Below, piece after piece: positions 17,291 to 24,684 of a DNA stretch of 64,000 nt. The notes under the pieces are model-generated. The model was given only the letters and a program-made list of their open reading frames with translations. It did no database searches and was not told the DNA's origin. Position numbers and translations under genes: made by a program. How positions within the stretch are numbered: the first letter of the stretch is position 1; every line of letters starts with the position of its first letter. Source of the stretch: Psychrilyobacter piezotolerans (lineage in GTDB: Bacteria > Fusobacteriota > Fusobacteriia > Fusobacteriales > Fusobacteriaceae); assembly GCF_003391055.1 (NCBI RefSeq), contig NZ_QUAJ01000014.1:26970-90969 (forward strand), in the 5' to 3' direction.

Positions 17291-18169
17291 TTAAAACGAT
17301 AATAAAAAACTCAATAAACTTTTCCATTTTTTATGTAATTTTTTTGAATTGATTTTATGAAAAAAATCTGGAACTATCAGTAGCAAAGACCTTCTCTCAT
17401 TAATTTTATCTTGAAGTTCTTTTAAAACTACAATTTCATTTATAACATTATTTTTTCCAAGAATATCAACCTTTTCATCCATAATAATAGAACAAGTAAA
17501 ATATGTTTTAATACTGTGTAAATCTCTTACTAATATAGATAAAAAATTAAAAAAGCCAAATATATGAAATAATACAATATTAAGTGAGTTATTATATAAA
17601 TCAAACAGTAAAAAAACAAATAAAATAAAAACAATACTCATTAATAATTTCTTGTATATATTTAATAAATTTTTATCCCAAAAAATATTCTCTTTTTGAC
17701 ACTGAAAAATTGTCTTGTTAAAATTAGTGGTTTCTTTAGGGTCATACCAATCCTTTACTCCACGAGCATCAGAATCGCCTCTATTTTTTATTTGCCTCTC
17801 ATATTCTTCTGGATATTTTTCTTGAAGTTTTAAAGCCCCTTCTTTTATCTTTAAAATATTAGATGAAGAAAATTTAGTTGGGAACTCAAAAAGTGTTTCA
17901 TCTATTAATTTTTTGGTTTCTGCCCCTCTTTCTATATTTTGTTTTATAAAATAATGTAAAATTACTCCAATAATAACTAATACTAAAAGAATTATAGAAT
18001 TATTTTCTGAACTAATATCGAAATAATTAGTAACGCTAAATATACCCGTTATAATACTAAGCAACCACAAATAATTATTCAATTTTGAAGCTTTATTGTA
18101 ATTAATTCTTGCTGAAAATAATAATTTTAATATATTTTCTTCATTTTGTTTTACTTTAATATCAATCAT
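17291..18169 (-). CDS. S-4TM family putative pore-forming CBASS effector
   Basis: A 292-residue protein with four hydrophobic segments in two pairs (about residues 33-50, 58-76, 175-192 and 196-214) around a soluble insert. The N-terminal QNEENILKLLFSARINYNKA and the VKDWYDP motif at 138-144 match my knowledge of the S-4TM family, described as effectors linked to SMODS/CD-NTase genes. By analogy, a cyclic nucleotide would trigger membrane disruption and abortive infection. ATG at 18169 is chosen: GAGGAGG lies 9 nt upstream, and it overlaps the stop of the E2-like gene by 8 nt (ATGATTGA), implying translational coupling. An upstream in-frame start at 18187 is less likely. Confidence 0.82.
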   Translation of the reverse strand: MIDIKVKQNEENILKLLFSARINYNKASKLNNYLWLLSIITGIFSVTNYFDISSENNSIILLVLVIIGVILHYFIKQNIERGAETKKLIDETLFEFPTKFSSSNILKIKEGALKLQEKYPEEYERQIKNRGDSDARGVKDWYDPKETTNFNKTIFQCQKENIFWDKNLLNIYKKLLMSIVFILFVFLLFDLYNNSLNIVLFHIFGFFNFLSILVRDLHSIKTYFTCSIIMDEKVDILGKNNVINEIVVLKELQDKINERRSLLLIVPDFFHKINSKKLHKKWKSLLSFLLSF

Positions 18170-18818
18170 AATTTTTTTCCTCCTCAAGTATCATATTTAA
18201 ATCATCTTTATAAAAAGTGCAATACTCAGGATTCATCAATTTATAAATTTTTTCTTTATGACAATTTCTTATTTTTTTACCACTTCCACAAGGACATAAA
18301 TAGTGACCTTTATACTCTTTTTTAGAAACTATTTTTAAATATTCTCTAGCCTCTTCTAGCTTATTTACTTTAAAAAATTCCACATAATATTCTAAAATTC
18401 CTTTTGCCCCATGAGACCTATCTCCAAAGGGATATACACCATTATATTTTTTATAATAACTATAGCTATAAAAGTAAGGAATAACATAATTATTCATCCA
18501 ATCAATTAATTTAAAGTTTGGAAACAAATTAATTTTCATATCTCCTTCCGTAGCTAAACATAGACTTCTATCCAAATAAATATGACCATATTTAGGATCT
18601 ATCTTATTTCCAATTTCTTTTATTTTAGGAAGGATTTCAGGATAATTAGAATGGATAGTTATTTCTATTTCAAAATCATCAACCATTCTAATTCCATTAT
18701 ATGAGTCATTCAATTCGAATTTCCCTGAAATTATTTTTTCTTTTTTTAATGATTTTTTTATTGACAATCCAGGGAAGTTATCAATAACTTCCTGGATTTG
18801 AATCATATCTATGGGCAT
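18162..18818 (-). CDS. E2-like ubiquitin-conjugating-fold protein fused to a SEC-C zinc motif
   Basis: 218 residues. The N-terminal 150 residues look like the prokaryotic E2 family: a YP...P strand-turn (59-64), then HIYLDRSLCLAT with the candidate catalytic cysteine at 87. The C-terminal part carries a SEC-C zinc-binding motif, CPCGSGKKIRNCH (175-187, pattern CxC-x8-CH). In CBASS operons E2-like proteins act on the CD-NTase; E2-only layouts without an E1 are known as short type II systems. No E1 or JAB gene is present here. It starts 1 nt after the CD-NTase stop. The SEC-C fusion is the unusual part. Family assignment is by motif only. Confidence 0.8.
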   Translation of the reverse strand: MPIDMIQIQEVIDNFPGLSIKKSLKKEKIISGKFELNDSYNGIRMVDDFEIEITIHSNYPEILPKIKEIGNKIDPKYGHIYLDRSLCLATEGDMKINLFPNFKLIDWMNNYVIPYFYSYSYYKKYNGVYPFGDRSHGAKGILEYYVEFFKVNKLEEAREYLKIVSKKEYKGHYLCPCGSGKKIRNCHKEKIYKLMNPEYCTFYKDDLNMILEEEKNYD

Positions 18819-18819
18819 T

Positions 18820-20010
18820 TTATTGTCTCCAAGATTGACTAAGTCTTGTTATTTCTCTTGCTGGTTCAAGGTTATAATCAACAGTATCAATAATTGAGCT
18901 TAAATGTGTCTTCCCTATAGCCCCTTCTAATATACTTATGAATTTTTCATCTTCTAAACCAAAAGAATCTATAAGTTCTGTTTGGATATTCTCAACCCAC
19001 TGGAAAAATAGTTTTGCCTTTTCTGGATCACTATTCCATTGATCAGCTAAATTATCTTCAGGATTTACAGGGTTTATAATACTCCAGTTACCTCCAGATT
19101 TTTTAATAACTATTCTTTCTTTATATCTTTGATCAAAACTAGATTCATCTAATATTTGTCTCTCTGAATATATTTTAAATTCTTTTACAATAAATTCTAA
19201 TAAGTCATTTACCTCTAAATTAAAAGGAGCTGTCTTTGCAATCTCTGCACATATAGTTGTAATAATAGCAGATATTGTTTTTTTATTTGATTTTTTTATT
19301 TTATGAAAATAAATATCTCTATGTCTTTTGAAAATTTGAATAACTTTTTGAAGAGGCGTTTTTAAAAGTAAATCTGGAATTTCTTCAACTGTATTATATA
19401 CGCCTTTATACGATTCCATAAATGCCTGACGTTGATTATCTCTATTCCAATCTAAAAATGGTTTATTTATATAATTGAACCACTCAATATAACCTTTAGG
19501 GTTAGATCTAATCCAAGTATAAATCGTTCCTGAATTTTTATTAGTTATAGCAATACTTTGTTTTGTTACATCATAACTAAAAATTAATTCCTCGTCTTCA
19601 GCAGCAGGAATAATATCAATATTAAACCCTACTCCATTAATATCTGCATAATTAAGAGTCCAACATTTATCCCATTCAATCAACATATCACTATAAATTT
19701 TATGTCCTTTTAAAAGATCACCTATAAGGTTTTTAATCTCCTTAGGATCTGTTGAATTTTTATTTTTTTTAATAAGACAAATAAAGTCTAGATCATAAGC
19801 CGTATCTTTTCCTTCTTTATAGGGTTTTACAACTGTTCCTAATGCAAATGATCCCTGGGGATAAATATCGCAATCAATTCCATTTTGTTTAAAAAATTCA
19901 GCTAATGCTTTATATTTTTCAATCGCATTTTTATACATTGTAGGTGTTATATCTAATCCTGTTATTAGTTTATTAAAATCTTTTCTTCTCTTTATTTTAT
20001 TTTGTATCAT
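18820..20010 (-). CDS. CD-NTase (cGAS/DncV-like nucleotidyltransferase) of a CBASS system
   Basis: A 396-residue nucleotidyltransferase expected to make a cyclic oligonucleotide alarm signal upon phage infection. The NTase core is visible: GSFALGT at residues 53-59, the metal-binding pair D73 and D75 in AYDLDFICL, and the third aspartate D132 in FNIDIIPA. The C-terminal half is helical, as in SMODS-type enzymes. The start ATG at 20010 has a GGAGGT site. It is followed within 1 nt by the E2-like gene and then by the S-4TM effector. The protein ends in SWRQ, not in the glycine used in E1/E2-type CBASS conjugation. Confidence 0.88.
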   Translation of the reverse strand: MIQNKIKRRKDFNKLITGLDITPTMYKNAIEKYKALAEFFKQNGIDCDIYPQGSFALGTVVKPYKEGKDTAYDLDFICLIKKNKNSTDPKEIKNLIGDLLKGHKIYSDMLIEWDKCWTLNYADINGVGFNIDIIPAAEDEELIFSYDVTKQSIAITNKNSGTIYTWIRSNPKGYIEWFNYINKPFLDWNRDNQRQAFMESYKGVYNTVEEIPDLLLKTPLQKVIQIFKRHRDIYFHKIKKSNKKTISAIITTICAEIAKTAPFNLEVNDLLEFIVKEFKIYSERQILDESSFDQRYKERIVIKKSGGNWSIINPVNPEDNLADQWNSDPEKAKLFFQWVENIQTELIDSFGLEDEKFISILEGAIGKTHLSSIIDTVDYNLEPAREITRLSQSWRQ

Positions 20011-20064
20011 TTTTTACCTCCGGTTATATTTTTTTGATGTTTTGTTATATCTATCAAAAAAATT

Positions 20065-20595
20065 CTAATTCAGAAGCACTCTATTTTTTTCTAACGCAAC
20101 AGATCCTAGCAATAGTTTGGTAGATCTTTGAATAGAATAAAAATATTTTTTTAGTGTATCTAAAGTTTCCTTAAATACATGAGAAATAAACTCAGCAAGT
20201 AAAATCCATCCTAATTTTTCACTAACACATTCTATTAATATGCTTAGTTTTTGAGAATTAAAGCCTTTACTTTTCAACTCTTTTAATTTTTCAATCCTAA
20301 ATTCTTTGTCTTCTAATTTCTGTTTTTTATTTTTCTCTTTTATATATTCTCTTTCAAAACAAGAAAGAGCTTCACTCAAAAAACTTTCAGAAGCAATAAA
20401 TTTTGCTCCGATAGCTGTTTTATATTCTTTCTTTATAAATTTATAATTAATCTTATTTTGTTTTTTTATAGATGCTTTCTTTAACGATTCTATACTTTTT
20501 TCTATATTTTTTAGATAACGCACTTCATTAGAAAAAGAAGAGGTAATATTTAGTTCTTTTCTTTTGAGTTTTAATTTTTCCATTAAACTATGCAA
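20065..20595 (-). CDS. Unknown helical/coiled-coil protein, first gene of the CBASS operon
   Basis: 176 residues, not recognised. It is very Lys/Glu-rich, with a probable coiled coil at about 60-125 and a C-terminal hydrophobic-helical part (WILLAEFISHVFKETLDTLKK). No catalytic motif is seen. The start is TTG at 20595, chosen because AGGAGGG lies 7 nt upstream; the in-frame ATG at 20583 is 19 nt from that site. It lies 54 nt upstream of the CD-NTase gene behind a plausible promoter, so it is probably co-transcribed. It could be an accessory, sensor or regulator of the system, or an unrelated island gene. Confidence 0.7.
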   Translation of the reverse strand: MHSLMEKLKLKRKELNITSSFSNEVRYLKNIEKSIESLKKASIKKQNKINYKFIKKEYKTAIGAKFIASESFLSEALSCFEREYIKEKNKKQKLEDKEFRIEKLKELKSKGFNSQKLSILIECVSEKLGWILLAEFISHVFKETLDTLKKYFYSIQRSTKLLLGSVALEKNRVLLN

Positions 20596-20640
20596 ATTTA
20601 ATCCCTCCTTTTTCCACTATATATAGTTTATCCATACAAA

Positions 20641-20669
20641 ATATTAGCACATATAGTAAAAAGTGTCTA
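20641..20669 (-). promoter_or_regulatory. Predicted promoter of the defence operon
   Basis: Minus-strand TAGACA (20669-20664), 17-bp spacer, TAATAT (20646-20641). This puts the start of transcription about 40 nt before the TTG start codon. Moderate match to consensus; no palindromic operator seen. Confidence 0.55.
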
Positions 20670-21586
20670 ACTCATTTTATAAAATAGGAGTATATAAAAT
20701 TTATATACTTAGGTTTAAGATTGATAAATAAGGAGTATAAAAAGATAAAAAAACAAAAAACAATTCTTCCTTGACATTAGATTTTTTTGTTTTATGAATG
20801 TTTTTTAAAAAAACTTACGTTATTTTATATTTTTCTAAAATAAATAATTTAGTTTCTTTTTCTAGATGTTCTCTAGCTTCCTAATAAATATTCTACTCAG
20901 TCGTCCTACAGGATAAGTTTTCTCAAGATTCTTAGATTGTGTAATAATCTCTATCTCAAAATTTTATGTTTACAAAGTAAACTACTAGTATTTTGGTGAT
21001 GCCATTCACTGGTAGAAATCTTGGGGATGCCCCTTGCGAGTACGCAGTGAAGCGAGGACTGTTACAGTAAAAAGACGGAAATTACCCCTGACTTACTCCT
21101 ATAACATCATTTGGAAAAAGTCTGCTTTTCTTTCCTCTATTTCTTTTTCAGATAAAAAGAAACAGAGCCACTTAAGGGTGGCACCCTTAGAACCTTATTT
21201 TTTAAATATTTACTTAAAAGTTAAAAATATATTTAATAATTGTATATCAATCAAATTCCAAAGTTTCCGCCTTTGATACGGGTTACTTTTTCTCTGCAGC
21301 AAGAAATAAGTATCCAAAAAGTGCCGGAAGTTTATAATTATCTTTGTAAGCGAGTCCATAGATCCCCGTTTCTTAGCGGGATGCCTGACGGGCATGGCGG
21401 GCACGACGAAACCCGCCAGATATTTACCGTGGAGTTAAACGACTATAAACTTCATTTTTAAATCTAAAGAAATCTGTGTTGATTGGTGGCAAAAACAAGA
21501 TAGGGGAAGAAAACACTAAAAAAAATACTTTATTTCATTTTCTGGCCTAAAAAAACAATACTAAAGTATATTTTTTTAAAAAAGTC
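20670..21586. other. About 0.9 kb without a supportable gene between the defence island and metNIQ
   Basis: Short open frames here have no ribosome sites or family features. The left third is extremely AT-rich. Further right are patches of higher GC: a GGGGATGCCCC palindrome near 21022, a TAAGGGTGGCACCCTTA hairpin at 21173-21189, the foldback element at 21327-21453, and a copy of the GTGGCAAAA repeat near 21470-21494. It may be a decayed recombination hotspot or hold structured RNA. Confidence 0.6.
21327..21453. repeat. 127-bp foldback element with GC-rich internal hairpins
   Basis: Bounded by a perfect 10-bp inverted repeat (GAAGTTTATA at 21327-21336 and its complement at 21444-21453). Inside is a GC-rich core with nested pairings, including a perfect 7-bp stem (TGGCGGG at 21394-21400 with CCCGCCA at 21411-21417) and a small ATGCC/GGCAT stem. 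Composition is unlike the surroundings. It may be a structured RNA or a small non-autonomous element; no transposase is near. Confidence 0.5.
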
Positions 21587-21615
21587 TTTACATCTCAAAA
21601 AAACCATGTTATTAT
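21587..21615 (+). promoter_or_regulatory. Promoter of the metNIQ leader transcript
   Basis: TTTACA (21587-21592), exactly 17 bp, then TATTAT (21610-21615), each one base from consensus. Transcription would start near 21622, about 25 nt before the leader peptide start. Confidence 0.8.
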
Positions 21616-21647
21616 CTAAAAAAAATTATTAAGCGAGGAAGATTGTT

Positions 21648-21707
21648 ATGAAAAATCTTGAATTCAGACAATTAAATATGATGATGATGCTTTGGAAGGG
21701 TTTGTAA
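21648..21707 (+). CDS. Met-rich leader peptide of metNIQ (19 residues, four consecutive Met codons)
   Basis: The open frame encodes MKNLEFRQLNMMMMLWKGL and a TAA stop, with a GAGGAA ribosome site 7 nt before the ATG. The four Met codons at residues 11-14 are ATG ATG ATG ATG. It lies between a strong promoter and an intrinsic terminator, ahead of genes for methionine uptake. That is the arrangement of amino-acid leader peptides such as trpL and hisL. The inferred role is to sense charged methionyl-tRNA through ribosome stalling. Confidence 0.85.
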   Translation: MKNLEFRQLNMMMMLWKGL

Positions 21708-21820
21708 CTTAAATTATTTAATTTAAGGGCAGACTCATTTTGTATTAAATTACATGAGTCTGCCAAACATCTTTCAAGCAAGTACGAAAGCCTGTGGTAG
21801 ACGCCGCAGGCTTTTTTTTA
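21708..21820 (+). promoter_or_regulatory. Attenuator region of metNIQ: three hairpins ending in an intrinsic terminator
   Basis: Directly after the leader stop come an AT stem (21708-21716 with 21719-21727) and a perfect 11-bp stem (21728-21738 with 21754-21764). Then comes the terminator at 21787-21820. The leader peptide coding end (21688-21704) can also pair imperfectly, 14 of 17 positions, with 21764-21780, which would enclose the first two hairpins. No simple antiterminator that captures a terminator arm is evident by eye. Confidence 0.7.
21787..21820 (+). terminator. Intrinsic terminator inside the metNIQ leader
   Basis: An 11-bp stem with one G-U pair (21787-21797 with 21804-21814, 6-nt loop), followed by eight T. 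It lies 116 bp before metN, so it must be bypassed for expression. Confidence 0.9.
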
Positions 21821-21844
21821 TATTATTTTTCCCTCTTTCCACCG

Positions 21845-21913
21845 GTTGATGAGTACGGAAAAATTATATTTAGTAAATATAATTTTTCCTATGTCAAAGG
21901 TGCCAAAGGCAGG
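21845..21913. repeat. Dispersed hairpin repeat (GGTTG.TGAGTACG...ATGTCAAAGG), copy upstream of metN
   Basis: Contains a perfect 15-bp stem with a 3-nt loop (21857-21871 with 21875-21889). Flanking words GGTTG, TGAGTACG and ATGTCAAAG recur at 48593-48670 around another AT hairpin. It lies between the leader terminator and the metN ribosome site. Confidence 0.65.
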
Positions 21914-21935
21914 GTAACAAAAAGGAGATAAAATT

Positions 21936-22949
21936 ATGATTCAGATCAAAAACATCAAAAAAACTTACACCAGTAATAATATCAGAGTAGATGCACTAAA
22001 AAATATAAACTTAGATATTGAAAAAGGAGATTTCTACGGGATTATCGGCCTCAGCGGAGCCGGGAAATCAACCCTTATCAGGCTATTGAACAGATTAGAA
22101 GAGCCAACCAGCGGTGAGATCCTGGTGGAGCAGAAAGATATCTTGGGTTTTAATAATTCTGAGCTTCAAGAGTACAGAAAGAAAACAGGGATGATCTTTC
22201 AGCACTTTAACCTCATGAATTCCAGGAGCGTAGGAGGTAATATAGCCTTTGCACTGGAGGTAGCCAACTATCCCAAGGAAAAGATTAAACCCAGGATTAT
22301 TGAGCTCCTAAAATTAGTGGAATTAGAAGATAAGATCGACAGCTATCCGGCCCAGTTGTCCGGAGGACAAAAACAAAGGGTCGCCATCGCCAGAGCTCTG
22401 GCTAACCACCCGAAAGTTCTTCTTTCAGATGAAGCAACCAGTGCACTGGATCCAAAAACTACCAAGAATATCTTAAACTTATTAAAGGATATCCAGAAAA
22501 AATTAAACCTGACTATTATCCTCATCACCCATCAGATGGAGGTTATCAGGGATTCATGCAATAAGGTGGCAGTCCTGGACGGCGGTAATGTGGCAGAAGT
22601 AGGAGAGGTCGTAAATATATTTTCAAACCCCCAGACTGTAATTACCCAGGAATTTATAAAACATCTGATCCCGGAGGAAGAAGCAGAGGTTGCATTCAGC
22701 CAGAAGAGTGGCAGAAAGATAGTAAAACTCTCCTATGTAGGAGTGGCTGTTGATAAACCTATTATCTCTCAATTAGTCAGAAAATTTGATGTGGATATAA
22801 GTATCCTGGCCGGGAGTATCGACAAGTTAGTAACCAGCAGTGTAGGCCACCTTATATTAGAGCTAAGCGGTGAGATGGAAAAACAATTGAAAAGTATAGA
22901 GTGGCTGAAACAAAATAAATTAGGAATCGAGGTGTTGTACAATGGATAA
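21936..22949 (+). CDS. metN: D-/L-methionine ABC transporter ATP-binding protein
   Basis: ATPase of the methionine importer, 337 residues. Walker A GLSGAGKST, Q-loop region GMIFQHFNLM, signature LSGGQKQRVAIARAL and Walker B LLSDEATSALD are all present. The C-terminal 80 residues (KLSYVGVAVDKPIISQLV...VDISILAGSIDKL) form the NIL/ACT-like domain that binds methionine and shuts off transport. The start follows AAAGGAG. It overlaps metI by 8 nt. Expression is probably under the upstream Met-leader attenuator. Confidence 0.97.
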   Translation: MIQIKNIKKTYTSNNIRVDALKNINLDIEKGDFYGIIGLSGAGKSTLIRLLNRLEEPTSGEILVEQKDILGFNNSELQEYRKKTGMIFQHFNLMNSRSVGGNIAFALEVANYPKEKIKPRIIELLKLVELEDKIDSYPAQLSGGQKQRVAIARALANHPKVLLSDEATSALDPKTTKNILNLLKDIQKKLNLTIILITHQMEVIRDSCNKVAVLDGGNVAEVGEVVNIFSNPQTVITQEFIKHLIPEEEAEVAFSQKSGRKIVKLSYVGVAVDKPIISQLVRKFDVDISILAGSIDKLVTSSVGHLILELSGEMEKQLKSIEWLKQNKLGIEVLYNG

Positions 22950-23598
22950 AATTATAAGTCTGCTTTTACCGGCATTCAGCGAAACTATATACATGGTGTT
23001 ATTTTCAGTGGTATTTTCCCTCCTCATAGGGATCCCCGTGGGAATATTATTATATGTCACAAAACCTGATAATATCCTGCCTATGAATAAATTAAATAAA
23101 ATTCTAGACCTTATTGTCAACGTAGGAAGATCCTTTCCATTTATCATATTGATGATCTTGGTTTTACCCATATCGCGATTTATCGTAGGAACAACCATTG
23201 GATCTACAGCCAGCATTGTACCCCTGTCTATCTCAGCAGCTCCCTTTGTTGCCAGGATCATCGAGGGAGCTGTAAACGAAGTGGACAGGGGAATCATAGA
23301 AGCATCTGTCTCATTGGGAGCTTCTAAATTTGAAATTATTACCAAAGTATTGATACCGGAAGCACTCCCCGGTCTTATTCACGGTATCACCCTGACTATA
23401 ATAAATTTAATCGGTTATTCTGCCATGGCAGGAGCTATCGGAGGAGGTGGTTTAGGAGATGTGGCAATCAGATACGGGTACCAGAGGTTCCAGGTGGATA
23501 TCATGTTTATATCGGTCATCAGCATAATAATACTGGTTCAAATAGTTCAATTTACAGGAAATAGTATAGTAAATAATATTAATGCCAAGAGGAAGTAG
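22942..23598 (+). CDS. metI: Methionine ABC transporter permease
   Basis: Inner-membrane permease, 218 residues, five or so transmembrane segments, with the binding-protein-dependent transport motif EASVSLGASKFEIITKVLIP that docks onto MetN. Typical MetI features include GRSFPFIILMI and the GAIGGGGLGDVAIRYGYQRF end. It overlaps metN by 8 nt, so translation is coupled. A 203-bp gap with repeats separates it from metQ. Confidence 0.97.
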   Translation: MDKIISLLLPAFSETIYMVLFSVVFSLLIGIPVGILLYVTKPDNILPMNKLNKILDLIVNVGRSFPFIILMILVLPISRFIVGTTIGSTASIVPLSISAAPFVARIIEGAVNEVDRGIIEASVSLGASKFEIITKVLIPEALPGLIHGITLTIINLIGYSAMAGAIGGGGLGDVAIRYGYQRFQVDIMFISVISIIILVQIVQFTGNSIVNNINAKRK

Positions 23599-23801
23599 AA
23601 GTATTTTCGACATAGCCACCAATGAACACTAATATTCACGAAAGAAAAATTAATCACAAAGAAATGAGAACACAAAGAGAAACAAAGATTAAATGTTTTA
23701 ATTCGAGTTAATTGGTGTAAATTAGTGGCAAAAAGAAAAATATTTTGAATATATAAAGGGGTAATTCATGAATTATCCGTACATATAAGGAGGAAAAAAT
23801 T
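23599..23801. repeat. metI-metQ intergenic region with dispersed repeats
   Basis: Holds degenerate CACGAAA/ACACAAAGAGA words (23635-23685), a GGTGTAAATTAGTGGCAAAAAG copy (23714-23735), and copy 2 of the roughly 80-bp repeat (23705-23784) with the palindromic TAATTCATGAATTA core at 23762-23775. The metQ ribosome site AAGGAGG follows immediately. Confidence 0.75.
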
Positions 23802-24593
23802 ATGAAAAAAATTATATTATTATTGTCACTTATTGCTATATTTGTCGGATGCGGAAAGAAAGAGGCCGCAGAAAACAACGTGCTGAGAATCGGAGCATCA
23901 CCATCTCCCCACGCTGAAATTTTAAACCTTATAAAGGATGACCTGGCTAAGGAGGGAATCCAGCTGGAAATTGTTGAGTTTACAGATTATGTTACCCCTA
24001 ATCTGGCCCTGAATGACGGAGAGATCGATGCTAACTTTTTCCAGCATCTGCCGTATTTAGAAGCTTTCTCAAAGGACAGGGAATTGGACCTCAGTTCTGT
24101 TGGAGGAGTATTCGTATCCCCACTGAGTCTTTTTTCAGATAGAATAAAAGATTTAAAAAATCTGCAGGATGGTGCTGTCATTGCCATCCCCAACGATCCT
24201 TCCAATGGCGGAAGAGCTCTGATCATATTGGAAAAAACCGGGCTTATCAAATTAGATCCCAAGGCTGGATTGAAAGCTACGGTGCTGGATATCACAGAAA
24301 ATCCTAAAAAATTAAATTTTAAAGAGATCGATGCAGCTCAGCTCCCTAGATCCTTACAGGATGTAGATTGTGCATTTATCAATGGAAACTATGCTTTAGA
24401 TGCCGGCATTGATCCCGTAAAAGATGCTATATTGAGAGAGGGAAAAGACTCACCTTATGCCAACATTGTAGCAGTTAAAACAGAAAATAAAGATAATAAA
24501 AAAGTAGAAGCTCTCATGAAAGCACTCCACAGCGAAAAAGTGAAAAATTTTATCATCGATAAATACAAGGGTATTATAGCACCAACATTTTAA
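23802..24593 (+). CDS. metQ: Methionine-binding lipoprotein
   Basis: NlpA/MetQ-family substrate-binding protein, 263 residues. The lipoprotein signal ends at IFVGC with the lipidated cysteine at residue 17. Ligand-region motifs typical of MetQ are visible: EIVEFTDYVTPNLALNDGEIDANFFQHLPYL, AIPNDPSNGGRALI and DCAFINGNYALDAG. It delivers methionine to MetNI. It lies 203 bp after metI behind repeat sequence and may have an extra promoter there. It ends at a strong terminator. Confidence 0.97.
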   Translation: MKKIILLLSLIAIFVGCGKKEAAENNVLRIGASPSPHAEILNLIKDDLAKEGIQLEIVEFTDYVTPNLALNDGEIDANFFQHLPYLEAFSKDRELDLSSVGGVFVSPLSLFSDRIKDLKNLQDGAVIAIPNDPSNGGRALIILEKTGLIKLDPKAGLKATVLDITENPKKLNFKEIDAAQLPRSLQDVDCAFINGNYALDAGIDPVKDAILREGKDSPYANIVAVKTENKDNKKVEALMKALHSEKVKNFIIDKYKGIIAPTF

Positions 24594-24596
24594 GAG

Positions 24597-24622
24597 AAAG
24601 AAGGCCTAAGCCTTCTTTTTTA
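24597..24622 (+). terminator. Intrinsic terminator of metQ
   Basis: AAAGAAGGC stem (24597-24605 with 24610-24618, CTAA loop), followed by T-rich sequence. It is 3 nt past the stop codon. Confidence 0.88.
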
Positions 24623-24636
24623 TTAATTTTTATTTC

Positions 24637-24680
24637 AAAAAAAAAAGAGGCTCTTAAATCTTGAGTTCAAGCCTGCCTCT
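24637..24680 (-). terminator. Terminator of the minus-strand membrane-protein pair
   Basis: On the minus strand AGAGGC (24680-24675) pairs with GCCTCT (24651-24646), with a further small internal stem (CTTGA/TCAAG), and is followed by about ten T. Confidence 0.8.
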
Positions 24681-24684
24681 ATCC

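Noticed and set aside
20011..20064. Attenuator between the 176-residue protein and the CD-NTase
   Set aside because: A T7-GAT/ATC-A7 stem is present but consists almost only of A-U pairs and has no useful U-run at the end; too weak to claim.
21173..21189. AGGGTGGCACC string resembling the T-box core
   Set aside because: It is part of a simple palindrome (TAAGGGT/ACCCTTA); there is no specifier stem, no downstream terminator at the right distance and no aminoacyl-related gene, so a T-box is not supported.
21327..21453. Integron attC site
   Set aside because: A GTTAAAC-like box occurs, but there is no matching partner box, no integrase and no cassette.
20596..21586. Hidden tRNA or rRNA gene, or a decayed transposase, in the long gene-free stretch
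   Set aside because: No cloverleaf, no conserved rRNA string and no transposase motif could be recognised in either strand.
21590..21900. SAM riboswitch (S-box or other) upstream of metNIQ
   Set aside because: None of the conserved S-box core elements are visible, and the leader contains a translated-looking Met-rich ORF instead.
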